A stretch of DNA of 64,000 bases from Hephaestia sp. MAHUQ-44 (GCF_023806085.1 NZ_JAMSLX010000005.1:1-64000), one strand, 5' to 3'; shown: positions 45,289-53,562, numbered from the stretch's first letter. A program made the numbers and translations. The notes: generated from the sequence alone by a model not told the origin.

Positions 45289-46086
45289 TTATAAATCGGC
45301 AAGGGGCTCGTAATAATCCCGCGTTAGACCGGCTGCACCACGCGCTGAGTCGTTGAACGGCGGCTTAACGGCCCCACGAAAATATTGTGAGACTAGCATC
45401 TGCCAATGTTTTTCGGGGGCGAATCGATACGTCGCGCACCCCGATTCGAACCATCTCGTCCCCGCCGCGACATGCCGGATTTCATCGCGCACGATCCGGT
45501 CGAGAATGCGCGCGCTGGGGATATCGCCCGCTGCCTGAAAGCGCTCGATGGCGGCCGGCGTCACATCGAGCCCGCGCGCTTCGAGCACCATCGGCACCAC
45601 CGCCAGCCGCGCCAGCGCATCGTGCGCGGTGTCGCGCGCCGCTTCCCACAAGCCATCATGCGCGGGCAGCGCACCGTAATGGCTCCCCAGCACCCTCAGC
45701 CGCCGATCGAGCAGCGCGAAATGCATCGCCTCGTCGGCGCCGACATCGATCCAGTCATCGACGAAGCCGCGCGGAAATTCGGCGCCGAACCGCCCCGCCA
45801 TGTCGAACGCGAGATCGATCGCGACGAATTCGATATGCGCCAGCGCGTGGAGGAACGCGATCCGCCCCCGCACGGAGCCACCGCGGCCGCGCTTGGGCAT
45901 CCGGTTGGGCGGCAGCAGCTCGGGTGTGGCGGGCCGCGCCGGCACATCGGGCATCGCCGCGTCGAAATCGTGCGGGAGGAGCCCCCGACGCCACGCCCGT
46001 GCCGTCGCACGCGCCAGCCGCACCTTCGCCGCGGGATCGGCCGTCAGCAGCACCGCACGCGCGGCGTGCGCAATGGAACTGGTCAT
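45289..46086 (-). CDS. DUF455 ferritin-like protein
   Basis: A 265-aa all-helical protein of the DUF455 ferritin-like family. Candidate metal ligands are in HIEFVAIDLAFD, DEAMHFALLDRRL, VLEARGLD and DEIRHVAAG, the Glu/His pattern of di-iron carboxylate proteins. The enzymatic role is not known. The ATG overlaps the stop of bcp (ATGA). It is the third gene of a coupled glnE-bcp-DUF455 set. Linkage to a peroxiredoxin hints at oxidative or iron stress. Confidence 0.87.
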   Translation of the reverse strand: MTSSIAHAARAVLLTADPAAKVRLARATARAWRRGLLPHDFDAAMPDVPARPATPELLPPNRMPKRGRGGSVRGRIAFLHALAHIEFVAIDLAFDMAGRFGAEFPRGFVDDWIDVGADEAMHFALLDRRLRVLGSHYGALPAHDGLWEAARDTAHDALARLAVVPMVLEARGLDVTPAAIERFQAAGDIPSARILDRIVRDEIRHVAAGTRWFESGCATYRFAPEKHWQMLVSQYFRGAVKPPFNDSARGAAGLTRDYYEPLADL

Positions 46087-46553
46087 CGCCCGAGCGCGCG
46101 GACCGCCTCGAGCACGTCCTCGACATGGCCGGGCACGCGCACCTTGCGCCATGCGCGCACCAGCACGCCTTCGGCATCGAACAGAAAGGTCGAGCGGTCG
46201 ATTCCCATATAAATGCGGCCGTACATCGACTTTTCGATCCACGTCCCGAACGCGGCGAGGGCGACGCCCTCCTCATCGGACGCCAGCGGCACCGTCAAAT
46301 CATATTTTGCGATGAATTTCTGGTGCTTTGCCGGCTTATCCTTCGATACGCCCAGAACCACCGCGCCCGCCTCCTTGAAGGCGTCGAGCCGCGCGCTGAA
46401 TTCCTGCGCCTCGCGCGTGCAGCCGCTGGTATCGTCCTTGGGATAGAAATAGAGGACCAAGGGTGCCCCGACGAAATTGCGCAACCTGACCGGCCCGCCA
46501 TCGGGCATCGTCAGTGTCACGTCGGGGATGCCCGCACCGGGTTCGATCGCCAT
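46083..46553 (-). CDS. bcp: Thioredoxin-dependent peroxiredoxin, BCP type
   Basis: A 156-aa thioredoxin-fold peroxidase that reduces hydrogen peroxide and alkyl hydroperoxides. The peroxidatic Cys is C45 (DTSGCTREAQEF). The resolving Cys found five residues later in E. coli BCP is replaced by Gln50, so it must work as a one-cysteine enzyme or use an external thiol. The start overlaps the glnE stop (TGATG) and the stop overlaps the DUF455 start. Confidence 0.92.
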   Translation of the reverse strand: MAIEPGAGIPDVTLTMPDGGPVRLRNFVGAPLVLYFYPKDDTSGCTREAQEFSARLDAFKEAGAVVLGVSKDKPAKHQKFIAKYDLTVPLASDEEGVALAAFGTWIEKSMYGRIYMGIDRSTFLFDAEGVLVRAWRKVRVPGHVEDVLEAVRALGR

Positions 46554-49228
46554 CAGGCTTCTCCAATGATCGATTGCCAACAGGAACGCACCTCCTGCCG
46601 CGTCGTCTCCAGCGTCGCAACCACCTCGTCCCAGGTGTCGAGCCGCATCGTGCGCGCGATCAATGCCTGCGTGGCCGGTGCCGGGGGTTGCGCGTCGGGT
46701 GATAGCAGCCGCGTCGTCACCAGCAGCCGGGTGAGGAAATCGTGCGCAATGCGCATCGCGGGCGGCATCAACCCGGCCGCGGCCAGCGCATCGATCGCGT
46801 CCCCGAGATGCGGATCGAACCCGGTGCGATGGACGAGTTGCTCGACATGGACCGCGAATTCGAGATCGACCAGCCCGCCGGGTAGCAATTTGGCGTCGAG
46901 CGGCCCCAATGGCTGCTTGTGCGCGGCCATCTCGTTGCGCATCGTCGCCGCCTCGGCGGCGATGTCGCGCGACGGCCGATCGCCGCCGAGCACGTCGGCC
47001 ACCACCGCCATCACCGCCGCCCGCGCCGCCGCCGATCCGAACACCGGCCGCATTCGCGTCAGCGCCATATGCTCCCACGTCCACGCGCTTTCGCGCTGGT
47101 AACGCGCGAAGCCGTCGAGCGAGACGGTCAGCGGCCCCTGATTGCCCGACGGCCGCAGCCGCGTATCGATCTCATAGAGCGGCCCCGCCGCGGTCGGCAC
47201 CGATAGCGCCCCCGAGATACGCTGCGCCAGCCGGTTGTAATAATGCACCGCGCCGAGCGGCTTCTCGCCATCGGATTCGGCGGCATAATCGCCGGTGAAG
47301 ACATAGATCAGATCGAGATCCGATGCGTGCGTCAGCGCCGCGCCGCCAAGCCGCCCGAGCGCGAGGATCACGAGTTCGCTATCGGGCACATGGCCGTGGC
47401 GCGCGACGAATTCGGCGACCGTGGCCGCCGCACCGACCTCGATCGCCGCCTCGGCTACGCGCGCATAGCCCGCCGACACCTCGATCGGATCGCTCACCCC
47501 CGCCACGATCTGCGTGCCGAGCGCGAAGCGGCGTTCGCCGACCACCCGGCGGATGCGGTCGAGCAATTGCTGGTAATCGTCCCCCGTCTCGCGCGCGGTC
47601 ATCTCGGCGACCAGCGTCGGCACATCGGGCAGCGGATCGAGCGCCGAGGCATCGAGCAGCCCGTCGAACAATTCCGGGCGGCGCCCCAGCGTCTCGGCAA
47701 GCGGCGGCGCGTGGGACAGAATCGCCCCCAACAGCCGCGCCAGCGCGGGCTGGGCTTCGAGCAGCCGGAAGAAATTGATCGCGCTCGACAGCCGCGACAG
47801 GATCGTATCGAGCCGGGCCAGCGCGGCATTGGCATCGGGCGCCTCGCCCAGTGCCTCGATCAGCCCGCCCAGCACATCCTCAAGCGCTTGCCGCGCCGCC
47901 GGGCTGCGCAGCGCCGGATAGGTGCCCGCGCGCCAGCGCTCGATCCGCGCCGTCGCCTCGGGCGGGTCGCGATAGCCCAGCGCGCCGAGCCGCTCGGCGA
48001 CGCGCTCCGGGTCGCGCGGCACCATCCGCGTGTCGTCGGCCTCGAGCGTATCATAGGTGCGCGCGGTCGCCTCGACATGCGGGCGCAACAGATCGAGCAA
48101 CGCGTCACCCGTGCCCAACCCGTGCAGCCGCGCGACGCGATCCAGCGCCTCGCCGGTGGGCAGGCTGTGCGTCTGGCGATCGTCGATCATCTGGACGCGG
48201 TGCTCGATCGTGCGGAACGCGGTGTAGGAATCGATCAGCATCTGCGCCTGATCGGCATCGATCCGATCGGCTGCGGCGAGCGCGGCCAGCGCATCGCGCG
48301 TCGCGGGCACGCGCAGCGCCGGATCGCGGCCGCCGTGGATCAACTGGTGGATCTGGGCGAAGAATTCGCACTCGCGGATTCCGCCGCGCCCGCGCTTGAG
48401 GTCGAAACCAGACCCGAAGGCCTGGCCCTGCGCATGGTGATCGCGAATCCGGCGCGAGATCGACATGATCTCGCCGATCGCCCCGAAATCGAGCGCGCGG
48501 CGCCACACAAACGGCCGCACGCCATCGAGAAAACGCTCCCCCAGCACGCGATCGCCGGCGCAGGCACGCGCGCGGATGAACGCGGCGCGTTCCCATGCCA
48601 GCGCCTGCGATTCGTAATAACCGAGCGCCGCGTCGATCGGCAGCGCGATCGGCGTCGCCTCAGGCGATGGCCGCAGCCGCAGATCGACGCGCAGCACATA
48701 ACCGTCGCTATCGCGCGCCTGGAGCAATTCGATCACGCGCCGCGCGATCCGTACGGCCGCCTCGCCCGGTTCCTCGCGCGCGCGGTGCGGCAGCGTTTCG
48801 GGGTCGAACAACAGGATCGGATCGATGTCCGACGAATAATTGAGCTCGTGGCTCCCCTGTTTGCCGAGCGCGATCGCGGTGAAGCCCACCGGCTCGGCAT
48901 CGGGGGTTCGCTCGACGATCGCGGTACGGATCGCCAGATCGAGCGCTTGATCGGCAAAGGCCGTCAGTGCCCCGGTCACCTGCGTGAGATCGAGTATCCC
49001 CGCCAGATCGCCGATCGCGACCAGCAGCGCGAGGCGACGCCGCGCGATCCGCAACCGCGTGCCGACCGAAAGGTCGTCCGCCTCGACCCGCCAGGCGGCG
49101 AGCCCCGGCCAGCCGCCCTCGCCGAGTTGCGCCGCGAGCACGGGTTCGCGATCGAGCAGCATCGACAAAAACGGTGCATCGGCACGCGCCCGCGCGACCG
49201 CCCCGACGATCGATCCCGATGCGTTCAT
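46553..49228 (-). CDS. glnE: Bifunctional glutamine synthetase adenylyltransferase/adenylyl-removing enzyme
   Basis: An 891-aa enzyme that adds AMP to or removes it from glutamine synthetase in response to PII protein. It has two nucleotidyltransferase domains, one with GSHELNYSSDIDPILLFD in the N-terminal half and one with GGAALTHASDLDLIYVF in the C-terminal half. Helical linkers lie between them. Both G-x-x-x-x-x-S-D-x-D metal motifs are intact. The start at 49228 is preferred over 49264 because CGGAG lies six bases upstream. It heads the glnE-bcp-DUF455 set. Confidence 0.94.
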   Translation of the reverse strand: MNASGSIVGAVARARADAPFLSMLLDREPVLAAQLGEGGWPGLAAWRVEADDLSVGTRLRIARRRLALLVAIGDLAGILDLTQVTGALTAFADQALDLAIRTAIVERTPDAEPVGFTAIALGKQGSHELNYSSDIDPILLFDPETLPHRAREEPGEAAVRIARRVIELLQARDSDGYVLRVDLRLRPSPEATPIALPIDAALGYYESQALAWERAAFIRARACAGDRVLGERFLDGVRPFVWRRALDFGAIGEIMSISRRIRDHHAQGQAFGSGFDLKRGRGGIRECEFFAQIHQLIHGGRDPALRVPATRDALAALAAADRIDADQAQMLIDSYTAFRTIEHRVQMIDDRQTHSLPTGEALDRVARLHGLGTGDALLDLLRPHVEATARTYDTLEADDTRMVPRDPERVAERLGALGYRDPPEATARIERWRAGTYPALRSPAARQALEDVLGGLIEALGEAPDANAALARLDTILSRLSSAINFFRLLEAQPALARLLGAILSHAPPLAETLGRRPELFDGLLDASALDPLPDVPTLVAEMTARETGDDYQQLLDRIRRVVGERRFALGTQIVAGVSDPIEVSAGYARVAEAAIEVGAAATVAEFVARHGHVPDSELVILALGRLGGAALTHASDLDLIYVFTGDYAAESDGEKPLGAVHYYNRLAQRISGALSVPTAAGPLYEIDTRLRPSGNQGPLTVSLDGFARYQRESAWTWEHMALTRMRPVFGSAAARAAVMAVVADVLGGDRPSRDIAAEAATMRNEMAAHKQPLGPLDAKLLPGGLVDLEFAVHVEQLVHRTGFDPHLGDAIDALAAAGLMPPAMRIAHDFLTRLLVTTRLLSPDAQPPAPATQALIARTMRLDTWDEVVATLETTRQEVRSCWQSIIGEA

Positions 49229-49271
49229 GCCACACTCCGTGTTCATCTGGCCGATTTCCGACAAAAACTAA

Positions 49272-49296
49272 GAAACAAACCGCCGTATCGGCCGTT
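49272..49296 (+). promoter_or_regulatory. Possible EcfG promoter of the second nepR-like gene
   Basis: GAAAC (49272-49276), 16 bases, CGTT (49293-49296) fits the EcfG consensus with one mismatch. The -10 box ends only nine bases before the ATG at 49306, and there is no ribosome binding site. If real, the transcript would be nearly leaderless. Confidence 0.4.
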
Positions 49297-49305
49297 TACG
49301 CAGAC

Positions 49306-49500
49306 ATGAACAAGATGCGCCCCCTTCCCGGCAAGACAATTGCGTCGCGCGGCGATGCCGTGCAGCGGCCGCGTGCCGGCGATGGAGTCGGCCAAGCGTT
49401 GCGCAATGCGTTCGGCGACGAAATGGGAGCGCTCCCTCCCGATATGAAGGCGTTACTGCAATCGCTCGATTGCCGCAGCGGACAGCACCATCTCGCCTGA
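49306..49500 (+). CDS. NepR-type anti-sigma factor (second copy)
   Basis: A 64-aa protein whose core (VGQALRNAFGDEMGALPPDM followed by KALLQSLD) fits the NepR pattern LR-x2-Y/F-x6-P-x5-LL-x2-L. NepR holds EcfG inactive until phosphorylated PhyR binds it. This copy is convergent with ecfG and lies on the far side of it from the better NepR match at 51490. The tails are longer and less conserved. It may tune EcfG or PhyR with a different affinity, as paralogous NepR proteins do elsewhere. Confidence 0.75.
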   Translation: MNKMRPLPGKTIASRGDAVQRPRAGDGVGQALRNAFGDEMGALPPDMKALLQSLDCRSGQHHLA

Positions 49501-49520
49501 CCACGCTTTCCCGCGGCGCT

Positions 49521-50156
49521 TCAACCGCGGTCGCGGCTGAGATCGTCGACTTCACCCATGATCGTATCGAGCGCACTCTTGCCGCCCACATTCTCATAAT
49601 CGCGGCGTGACGACAGCGTGCCTTCGGTCATGATCGTTTCGAGCGCCACGCGCCCGCGCGCTACCCGGCTTTTGATCGTGCCGACCGCGACCCCGCAGAT
49701 TTCGGCCGCCTCTTCATAAGCGAAACCGCCCGCGCCGACGAGGATCAGCGCCTCGCGCTGCGGCTGGGGCAGATGCATCAGCGCGCGCTGCATGTCGCCG
49801 AGTTCGACATGCCGATCCTGGCTCGCGGGCGCGGCAAGGATGCGATCGGCGACGAGATCGTCCCACTCGCCCTTGAAGCGCGCCCGGCGCATCTGCGAGA
49901 GATAGAGGTTGCGCAGGATGATGAAGGTCCAGGCGCGCATATTGGTGCCGGCCTGAAAACGCTTGCGCGCCGCCCACGCCTTCATCAGCGTTTCCTGCAC
50001 CAGATCGTCGGCAACGTCGCGATTGCCCGACAGCGACCGCCCGAAGGCCCGCAGATGCGGGATCACCAACGCAAGCTGGTCCTTGAACTCGGGATCGGAC
50101 AGCGCGACATGTTCGCCCTCCCCCTGTATCGACTCACGCTTGTCGGAATCAGTCAT
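49521..50156 (-). CDS. ecfG: General stress response sigma factor EcfG
   Basis: A 211-aa ECF sigma factor of the EcfG group, the master sigma factor of the alphaproteobacterial general stress response. Region 2 holds DVADDLVQETLMKAW and NMRAWTFIILRNLYL. Region 4 holds LPQPQREALILVGAGGFAYEEAAEI and the helix-turn-helix VAVGTIKSRVARGR. The extended C-terminal tail past region 4 is typical of the group. It lies next to nepR-like and phyR genes. The start region has only a weak ribosome binding site. Confidence 0.93.
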   Translation of the reverse strand: MTDSDKRESIQGEGEHVALSDPEFKDQLALVIPHLRAFGRSLSGNRDVADDLVQETLMKAWAARKRFQAGTNMRAWTFIILRNLYLSQMRRARFKGEWDDLVADRILAAPASQDRHVELGDMQRALMHLPQPQREALILVGAGGFAYEEAAEICGVAVGTIKSRVARGRVALETIMTEGTLSSRRDYENVGGKSALDTIMGEVDDLSRDRG

Positions 50157-50255
50157 CTAGGTCCGTTCGTTGCAGCGCGCCGCCGGTGATCCGGCGATAA
50201 GGGTAGGATGATACCGCAGCGAATGCCAGCGGCGTGTGCCAGGCGGGATGCGCGA

Positions 50256-50393
50256 TCAGGCGAGCACGATCCAGGCGTAGATCGCAATCAGCAGCACCAG
50301 CGAGATACCGAGAACGTATCGCGTTACGTGCGGCGTGGCCCCCGCGCGGGCCTGCTCGCCATCGAGATGGATGGGGTCATTTTGGTCAGCCAT
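50256..50393 (-). CDS. Small single-helix membrane protein in the stress locus (45 aa)
   Basis: A short frame beginning MADQNDPIHLDGEQARAG has a hydrophilic first half and one strong membrane helix at about residues 27-45 (VLGISLVLLIAIYAWIVLA), ending right after the helix. It lies on the same strand between phyR (50444) and ecfG (50156). I do not recognise a family. The charged start, clean single helix and location suggest a real gene and perhaps a membrane partner of the stress pathway. No Shine-Dalgarno site is seen. Confidence 0.6.
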   Translation of the reverse strand: MADQNDPIHLDGEQARAGATPHVTRYVLGISLVLLIAIYAWIVLA

Positions 50394-50401
50394 CCCCGAT
50401 C

Positions 50402-50426
50402 AACGCCCGAAACTCGTTTAAGCTCC
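50402..50426 (-). promoter_or_regulatory. Possible EcfG promoter of the 45-aa membrane protein
   Basis: On the minus strand GGAGC (50426-50422), 16 bases, CGTT (50405-50402) differs from consensus at one position. The -10 box ends eight bases before the ATG at 50393, so the transcript would be nearly leaderless, as for the nepR-like gene at 49306. Confidence 0.35.
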
Positions 50427-50443
50427 GTATCGGTAGCGCGCGG

Positions 50444-51250
50444 TCATTCGGCGGGCACCGTCGCCTGATCGAAGAACAGTGCCTGGCTGATCGCCGCCTT
50501 GACGGTCGAACGCTGGAACGGCTTGGTGATGAGGAAGGTCGGCTCGGGCCGTTCGCCGGTGAGCAGGCGCTCGGGAAAGGCGGTGATGAAGATCACCGGC
50601 ACCGAAAATTCGCTCAGGATGTCCTTGACCGCGTCGATCCCCGAACTGTCGTCGGCAAGCTGGATATCGGCGAGCACCAGCCCCGGCCGATCCCCCATCG
50701 CCAGCGCGACCGCTTCGTCGCGCGTTACCGCGACGCCGGTGACGTCGTGGCCGAGGTCGCGGACGATCGTTTCGATGTCCATCGCGATGATCGGCTCGTC
50801 CTCGATGATCAGCACGCGCGCGCGGGTCTGCTTTTCGATCTCGGCCAGCGCCTCGCCCACCAGATTTTCCACCTCGTCGGGCGCGACGTCGATCAGATAG
50901 CCGGTATCCTCGGGCGTGAAGCCCTCCATCGCGGTCAGCAGCAGCGCTTGCCGCGAAAGCGGCGTCATCCGCGCCAGCCGGGCACGCGCCACGGCTTCCG
51001 CCGCTTCCTCGGCACTGCCGCTATCGTCGGCCACCGCATCGTCGCCGTTGGCCGACCCCCAGATCGCCTGGAAGGTACGATAGAGCCCGAGCCGCGGATC
51101 GACATCGCGCGGAAATTGATCGGGGGCAGCGACGATGGCTTCGAGCGTGGCACGGACATATTTGTCACCATGGCTCTGGCTGCCCGTGAGTGCCCGGGCG
51201 TAACGCCGCACGAAAGGGAGATGCGGTGCGAGTTGCTGTCCAAGCGACAT
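50444..51250 (-). CDS. phyR: PhyR, partner-switch response regulator of the general stress response
   Basis: A 268-aa protein with an N-terminal sigma-like domain (residues 1-140, resembling sigma regions 2 and 4) and a C-terminal receiver (about 145-265). The acidic pocket is E150-D151, the phosphoacceptor D195 (LVLADIQL), the switch T223 and K243 (ITKPF). Once phosphorylated, the sigma-like part binds NepR and frees EcfG. It is divergent from the nepR-phyP pair. The sequence before the start carries AGGAG at a rather long distance. Confidence 0.95.
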   Translation of the reverse strand: MSLGQQLAPHLPFVRRYARALTGSQSHGDKYVRATLEAIVAAPDQFPRDVDPRLGLYRTFQAIWGSANGDDAVADDSGSAEEAAEAVARARLARMTPLSRQALLLTAMEGFTPEDTGYLIDVAPDEVENLVGEALAEIEKQTRARVLIIEDEPIIAMDIETIVRDLGHDVTGVAVTRDEAVALAMGDRPGLVLADIQLADDSSGIDAVKDILSEFSVPVIFITAFPERLLTGERPEPTFLITKPFQRSTVKAAISQALFFDQATVPAE

Positions 51251-51362
51251 GATCTGCGGAATCTCCTAGCAAAAACACTGTTGTTGTGGGAGTGAGCTTC
51301 CCCCATTGCAATCGGTTTCGACGCACGGTTGGTGATTGGGTTACGAAACTTGCGCCGGATCG

Positions 51363-51387
51363 GGAACCAACGAGACGGTTTTTGGTT
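51363..51387 (+). promoter_or_regulatory. Possible EcfG promoter of nepR-phyP
   Basis: GGAAC (51363-51367), 16 bases, GGTT (51384-51387): one mismatch in the -10 box. It lies about 100 bases before the nepR start in the gap shared with phyR. Feedback control of nepR by its own sigma factor is known in other Alphaproteobacteria. Confidence 0.45.
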
Positions 51388-51489
51388 TCAATGGTTCTCC
51401 GCGTGCATACCATGACGGCCCTGTGTTCGTTATGTTCGTCATGATTGACATTGATCACTGGCCGGCGCCGGGCCGGCAGCCTGAGGGGG

Positions 51490-51666
51490 ATGACGTTGGG
51501 TTCGGACCGTAGCGCGCCGAAAGGAAAACCGGGCAAGCCGGGATTGCGAGCCAAGGTGCAGACAAAAAAGCAGGACATGGGCGCCGCGTTGCGTTCGGTC
51601 TATCGGCGCACCGTGGAAGAGGATGTCCCCTCCGAGATGCTCGACCTGCTGCACAAGCTGGGATAA
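51490..51666 (+). CDS. nepR: NepR anti-sigma factor
   Basis: A 58-aa protein with a basic N-terminal tail and the canonical NepR core LRSVYRRTVEEDVPSEMLDLL near residues 34-54. It binds and blocks EcfG under calm conditions and moves to phosphorylated PhyR under stress. It lies next to phyR (divergent) and 11 bases before the phyP-like gene. The ATG at 51490 sits directly after AGGGGG, an unusually close ribosome binding site. An in-frame TTG at 51445 is an alternative. Confidence 0.9.
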   Translation: MTLGSDRSAPKGKPGKPGLRAKVQTKKQDMGAALRSVYRRTVEEDVPSEMLDLLHKLG

Positions 51667-51677
51667 CCCCAGAGCCG

Positions 51678-53264
51678 ATGCGCACCTCCAGAGACGGGCG
51701 CGAGCGCCGCGCCGTCGCATCGCGTCTCGCCAGAATGCCCACCGGCGCCAAGCTCTTCCTGATCCTCAGTGCTGCGCTGCTGCCGCTGGCCCTGATCGCC
51801 GTCGTCGCCACGCTCCAGACCAACCGTACCGCCGATGAAGAGGCGCGCGCGCAATTGCGCGTCGCGATCGCGGAAAGCTCGCGCGCGCTCGGCATCGAAC
51901 TGATCGGCGACATGACCGCATTGCGGGTCGCGCTCAATGCGCTCGATATCGATGCGCGCGACGCACCCAGTTGCGCCCGCGCACAAGGCGTTTTCGCCCA
52001 GCAGCTCGCCGCTGGCGGACGGTTCATGATCGCCGATCGGCTGGGACGGGTGCTGTGCGGCAGCGATCTCGGCAAGGAGCTTGCGCTCGACGCCCCTGCG
52101 GCGGCCGGGCCGATCTCGGCGCGCATCTTCCCGGCACGCGGCATCGTCTTGTCGATGGCGGGCACCAGCGGGGTCACGACCGCGAGCGCCTTCTTCCCGA
52201 CCGGCATGCTGGCATCGATCGGCCGGCCGACGGGGTTCACGCCACCTTATGCGGCCGATCTTCAGCACGACGACGACCGGCTCAACCTTCAGGCGCTTGC
52301 CGATCACGGTCCGCTCGATCGACGCGAGCGGATGCGGGCATCGATCGGCATCGGCGAGCTGTTCCTCGAAATGTCGGTGCGCAATGCGCCGATCTCGTCG
52401 CCGCTGCTGATCGCGATGCTGCTGCCGATCGTGATGTGGCTCGCCGCCGCCGGGATCACCTGGCTCGTCGTCGACCGGCTGATGGTCTATCCGCTGCGCC
52501 GGTTGCGTGCGAACGTCTCGGCCTATCGGCCCGGCGAGGAAATCGACATGGGCGAGATCCGCTCGATCCCCTCGCAGGAAATCCGTGAACTCGGCGACAC
52601 CTTCCGCACCATCAGCCGCACCGTCGCGCTGCACGAAGCCGATCTCGCCGAAGGGCTGGTCCGCCAGACCAGATTGACGCGCGAGGTACATCACCGCGTC
52701 AAGAACAACCTCCAGATCATTGCCAGCCTGATCAATTTCCACGCGCGCGGCGCACGATCGGCAGAGGTCGTCACCGCTTATGCGTCGATCCAGCGTCGTG
52801 TCGATGCGCTCGCGGTGGTCCATCGCAACCATTTCGCCGAGATGGAAGAGAATCGCGGACTCAGCCTGCGCGCGGTGATCGGCGAGCTGGCCTCGAACAT
52901 CCGCGCGACCGCCCCGGACGAATCGGCGCGGATGGGAATCGTGCTCGATGTCGAACCGTTCCTGATCAATCAGGATGTCGCGATCGCGGTCGCCTTCATC
53001 ATCACCGAGATCGTCGAGCTGGCGATGCTGTGCATCCCCGATGCCCAAATCCGCATTTCGGCGCGCGCCGACGCAGCCGACGACCGCGCGATCCTGCGCC
53101 TCAGCTCGCCCGGGCTGATCGCCTGCGCCGCGCTGCAAGAGGCGCTCGACGAGCGCTATGGCCGCGTGCTCGAAGGCCTGTCGCGCCAGTTGCGATCACA
53201 GCTTCATCATGAAGAATTATCGGGCGCATTCGAAATCTCGATCGCCATCATTGGCCGTGATTGA
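51678..53264 (+). CDS. PhyP-like membrane sensor with HisKA_2 domain and degenerate ATPase
   Basis: A 528-aa membrane protein with transmembrane helices at about 22-47 and 240-266, a periplasmic sensor domain between them, a HAMP-like linker and a HisKA_2 domain with H338/H339 (TREVHHRVKNNLQ). The ATP-binding part is worn down. The N box that normally reads ELVTNALKHA is EIVELAMLCI here, so the Mg-binding Asn is Leu448. No D-x-G-x-G box is visible. In Sphingomonas, PhyP of this type and position removes phosphate from PhyR. Loss of ATP binding fits a phosphatase-only role. Confidence 0.85.
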   Translation: MRTSRDGRERRAVASRLARMPTGAKLFLILSAALLPLALIAVVATLQTNRTADEEARAQLRVAIAESSRALGIELIGDMTALRVALNALDIDARDAPSCARAQGVFAQQLAAGGRFMIADRLGRVLCGSDLGKELALDAPAAAGPISARIFPARGIVLSMAGTSGVTTASAFFPTGMLASIGRPTGFTPPYAADLQHDDDRLNLQALADHGPLDRRERMRASIGIGELFLEMSVRNAPISSPLLIAMLLPIVMWLAAAGITWLVVDRLMVYPLRRLRANVSAYRPGEEIDMGEIRSIPSQEIRELGDTFRTISRTVALHEADLAEGLVRQTRLTREVHHRVKNNLQIIASLINFHARGARSAEVVTAYASIQRRVDALAVVHRNHFAEMEENRGLSLRAVIGELASNIRATAPDESARMGIVLDVEPFLINQDVAIAVAFIITEIVELAMLCIPDAQIRISARADAADDRAILRLSSPGLIACAALQEALDERYGRVLEGLSRQLRSQLHHEELSGAFEISIAIIGRD

Positions 53265-53380
53265 TCGCCCCGCGGTGGCACGCATAAAAATTTGCAATCG
53301 ACGGGAACCGTGGGTGCGGGCGGACGTTCTGCACTTCGGATAGTGACTAAATGCCCCCCCGCTCTCGCTATCCAAGACAA

Positions 53381-53430
53381 TGGGCCCGAACACACACCAT
53401 CCCCCCCCCCCGGTAGTGTGTTCGGGCCCA
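53381..53430. other. Perfect 15-bp inverted repeat with an 11-C loop
   Basis: TGGGCCCGAACACAC (53381-53395) pairs with GTGTGTTCGGGCCCA (53416-53430). The 20-base loop contains a run of 11 C (53401-53411), and ACC/GGT at the loop edges can extend the stem. It lies 117 bases after the phyP-like gene. There is no T tract, so it is not a standard terminator. Confidence 0.75.
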
Positions 53431-53490
53431 AATTCTGCCCCCTCATAACATCGCCACCGACCGCTTGACCGACAATTCGGGTCGCATGAG

Positions 53491-53515
53491 GGAACGATTC
53501 ACCGGTTGCCGCGCT
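53491..53515 (+). promoter_or_regulatory. Possible EcfG promoter of the entericidin gene
   Basis: GGAAC (53491-53495), 16 bases, CGCT (53512-53515): one mismatch to consensus. The leader of roughly 40 bases includes the GGAGAG ribosome binding site. Confidence 0.4.
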
Positions 53516-53562
53516 GTTTCTCCCAGAGGGCGCCGCCGCCCTTACGGTCAGGAGAGACGGAT

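Noticed and set aside
47243..49309. Open frame of 688 codons antisense to glnE
   Set aside because: Same reason: composition dominated by Arg, Gln and His, no domain, and fully covered by a well-supported gene.
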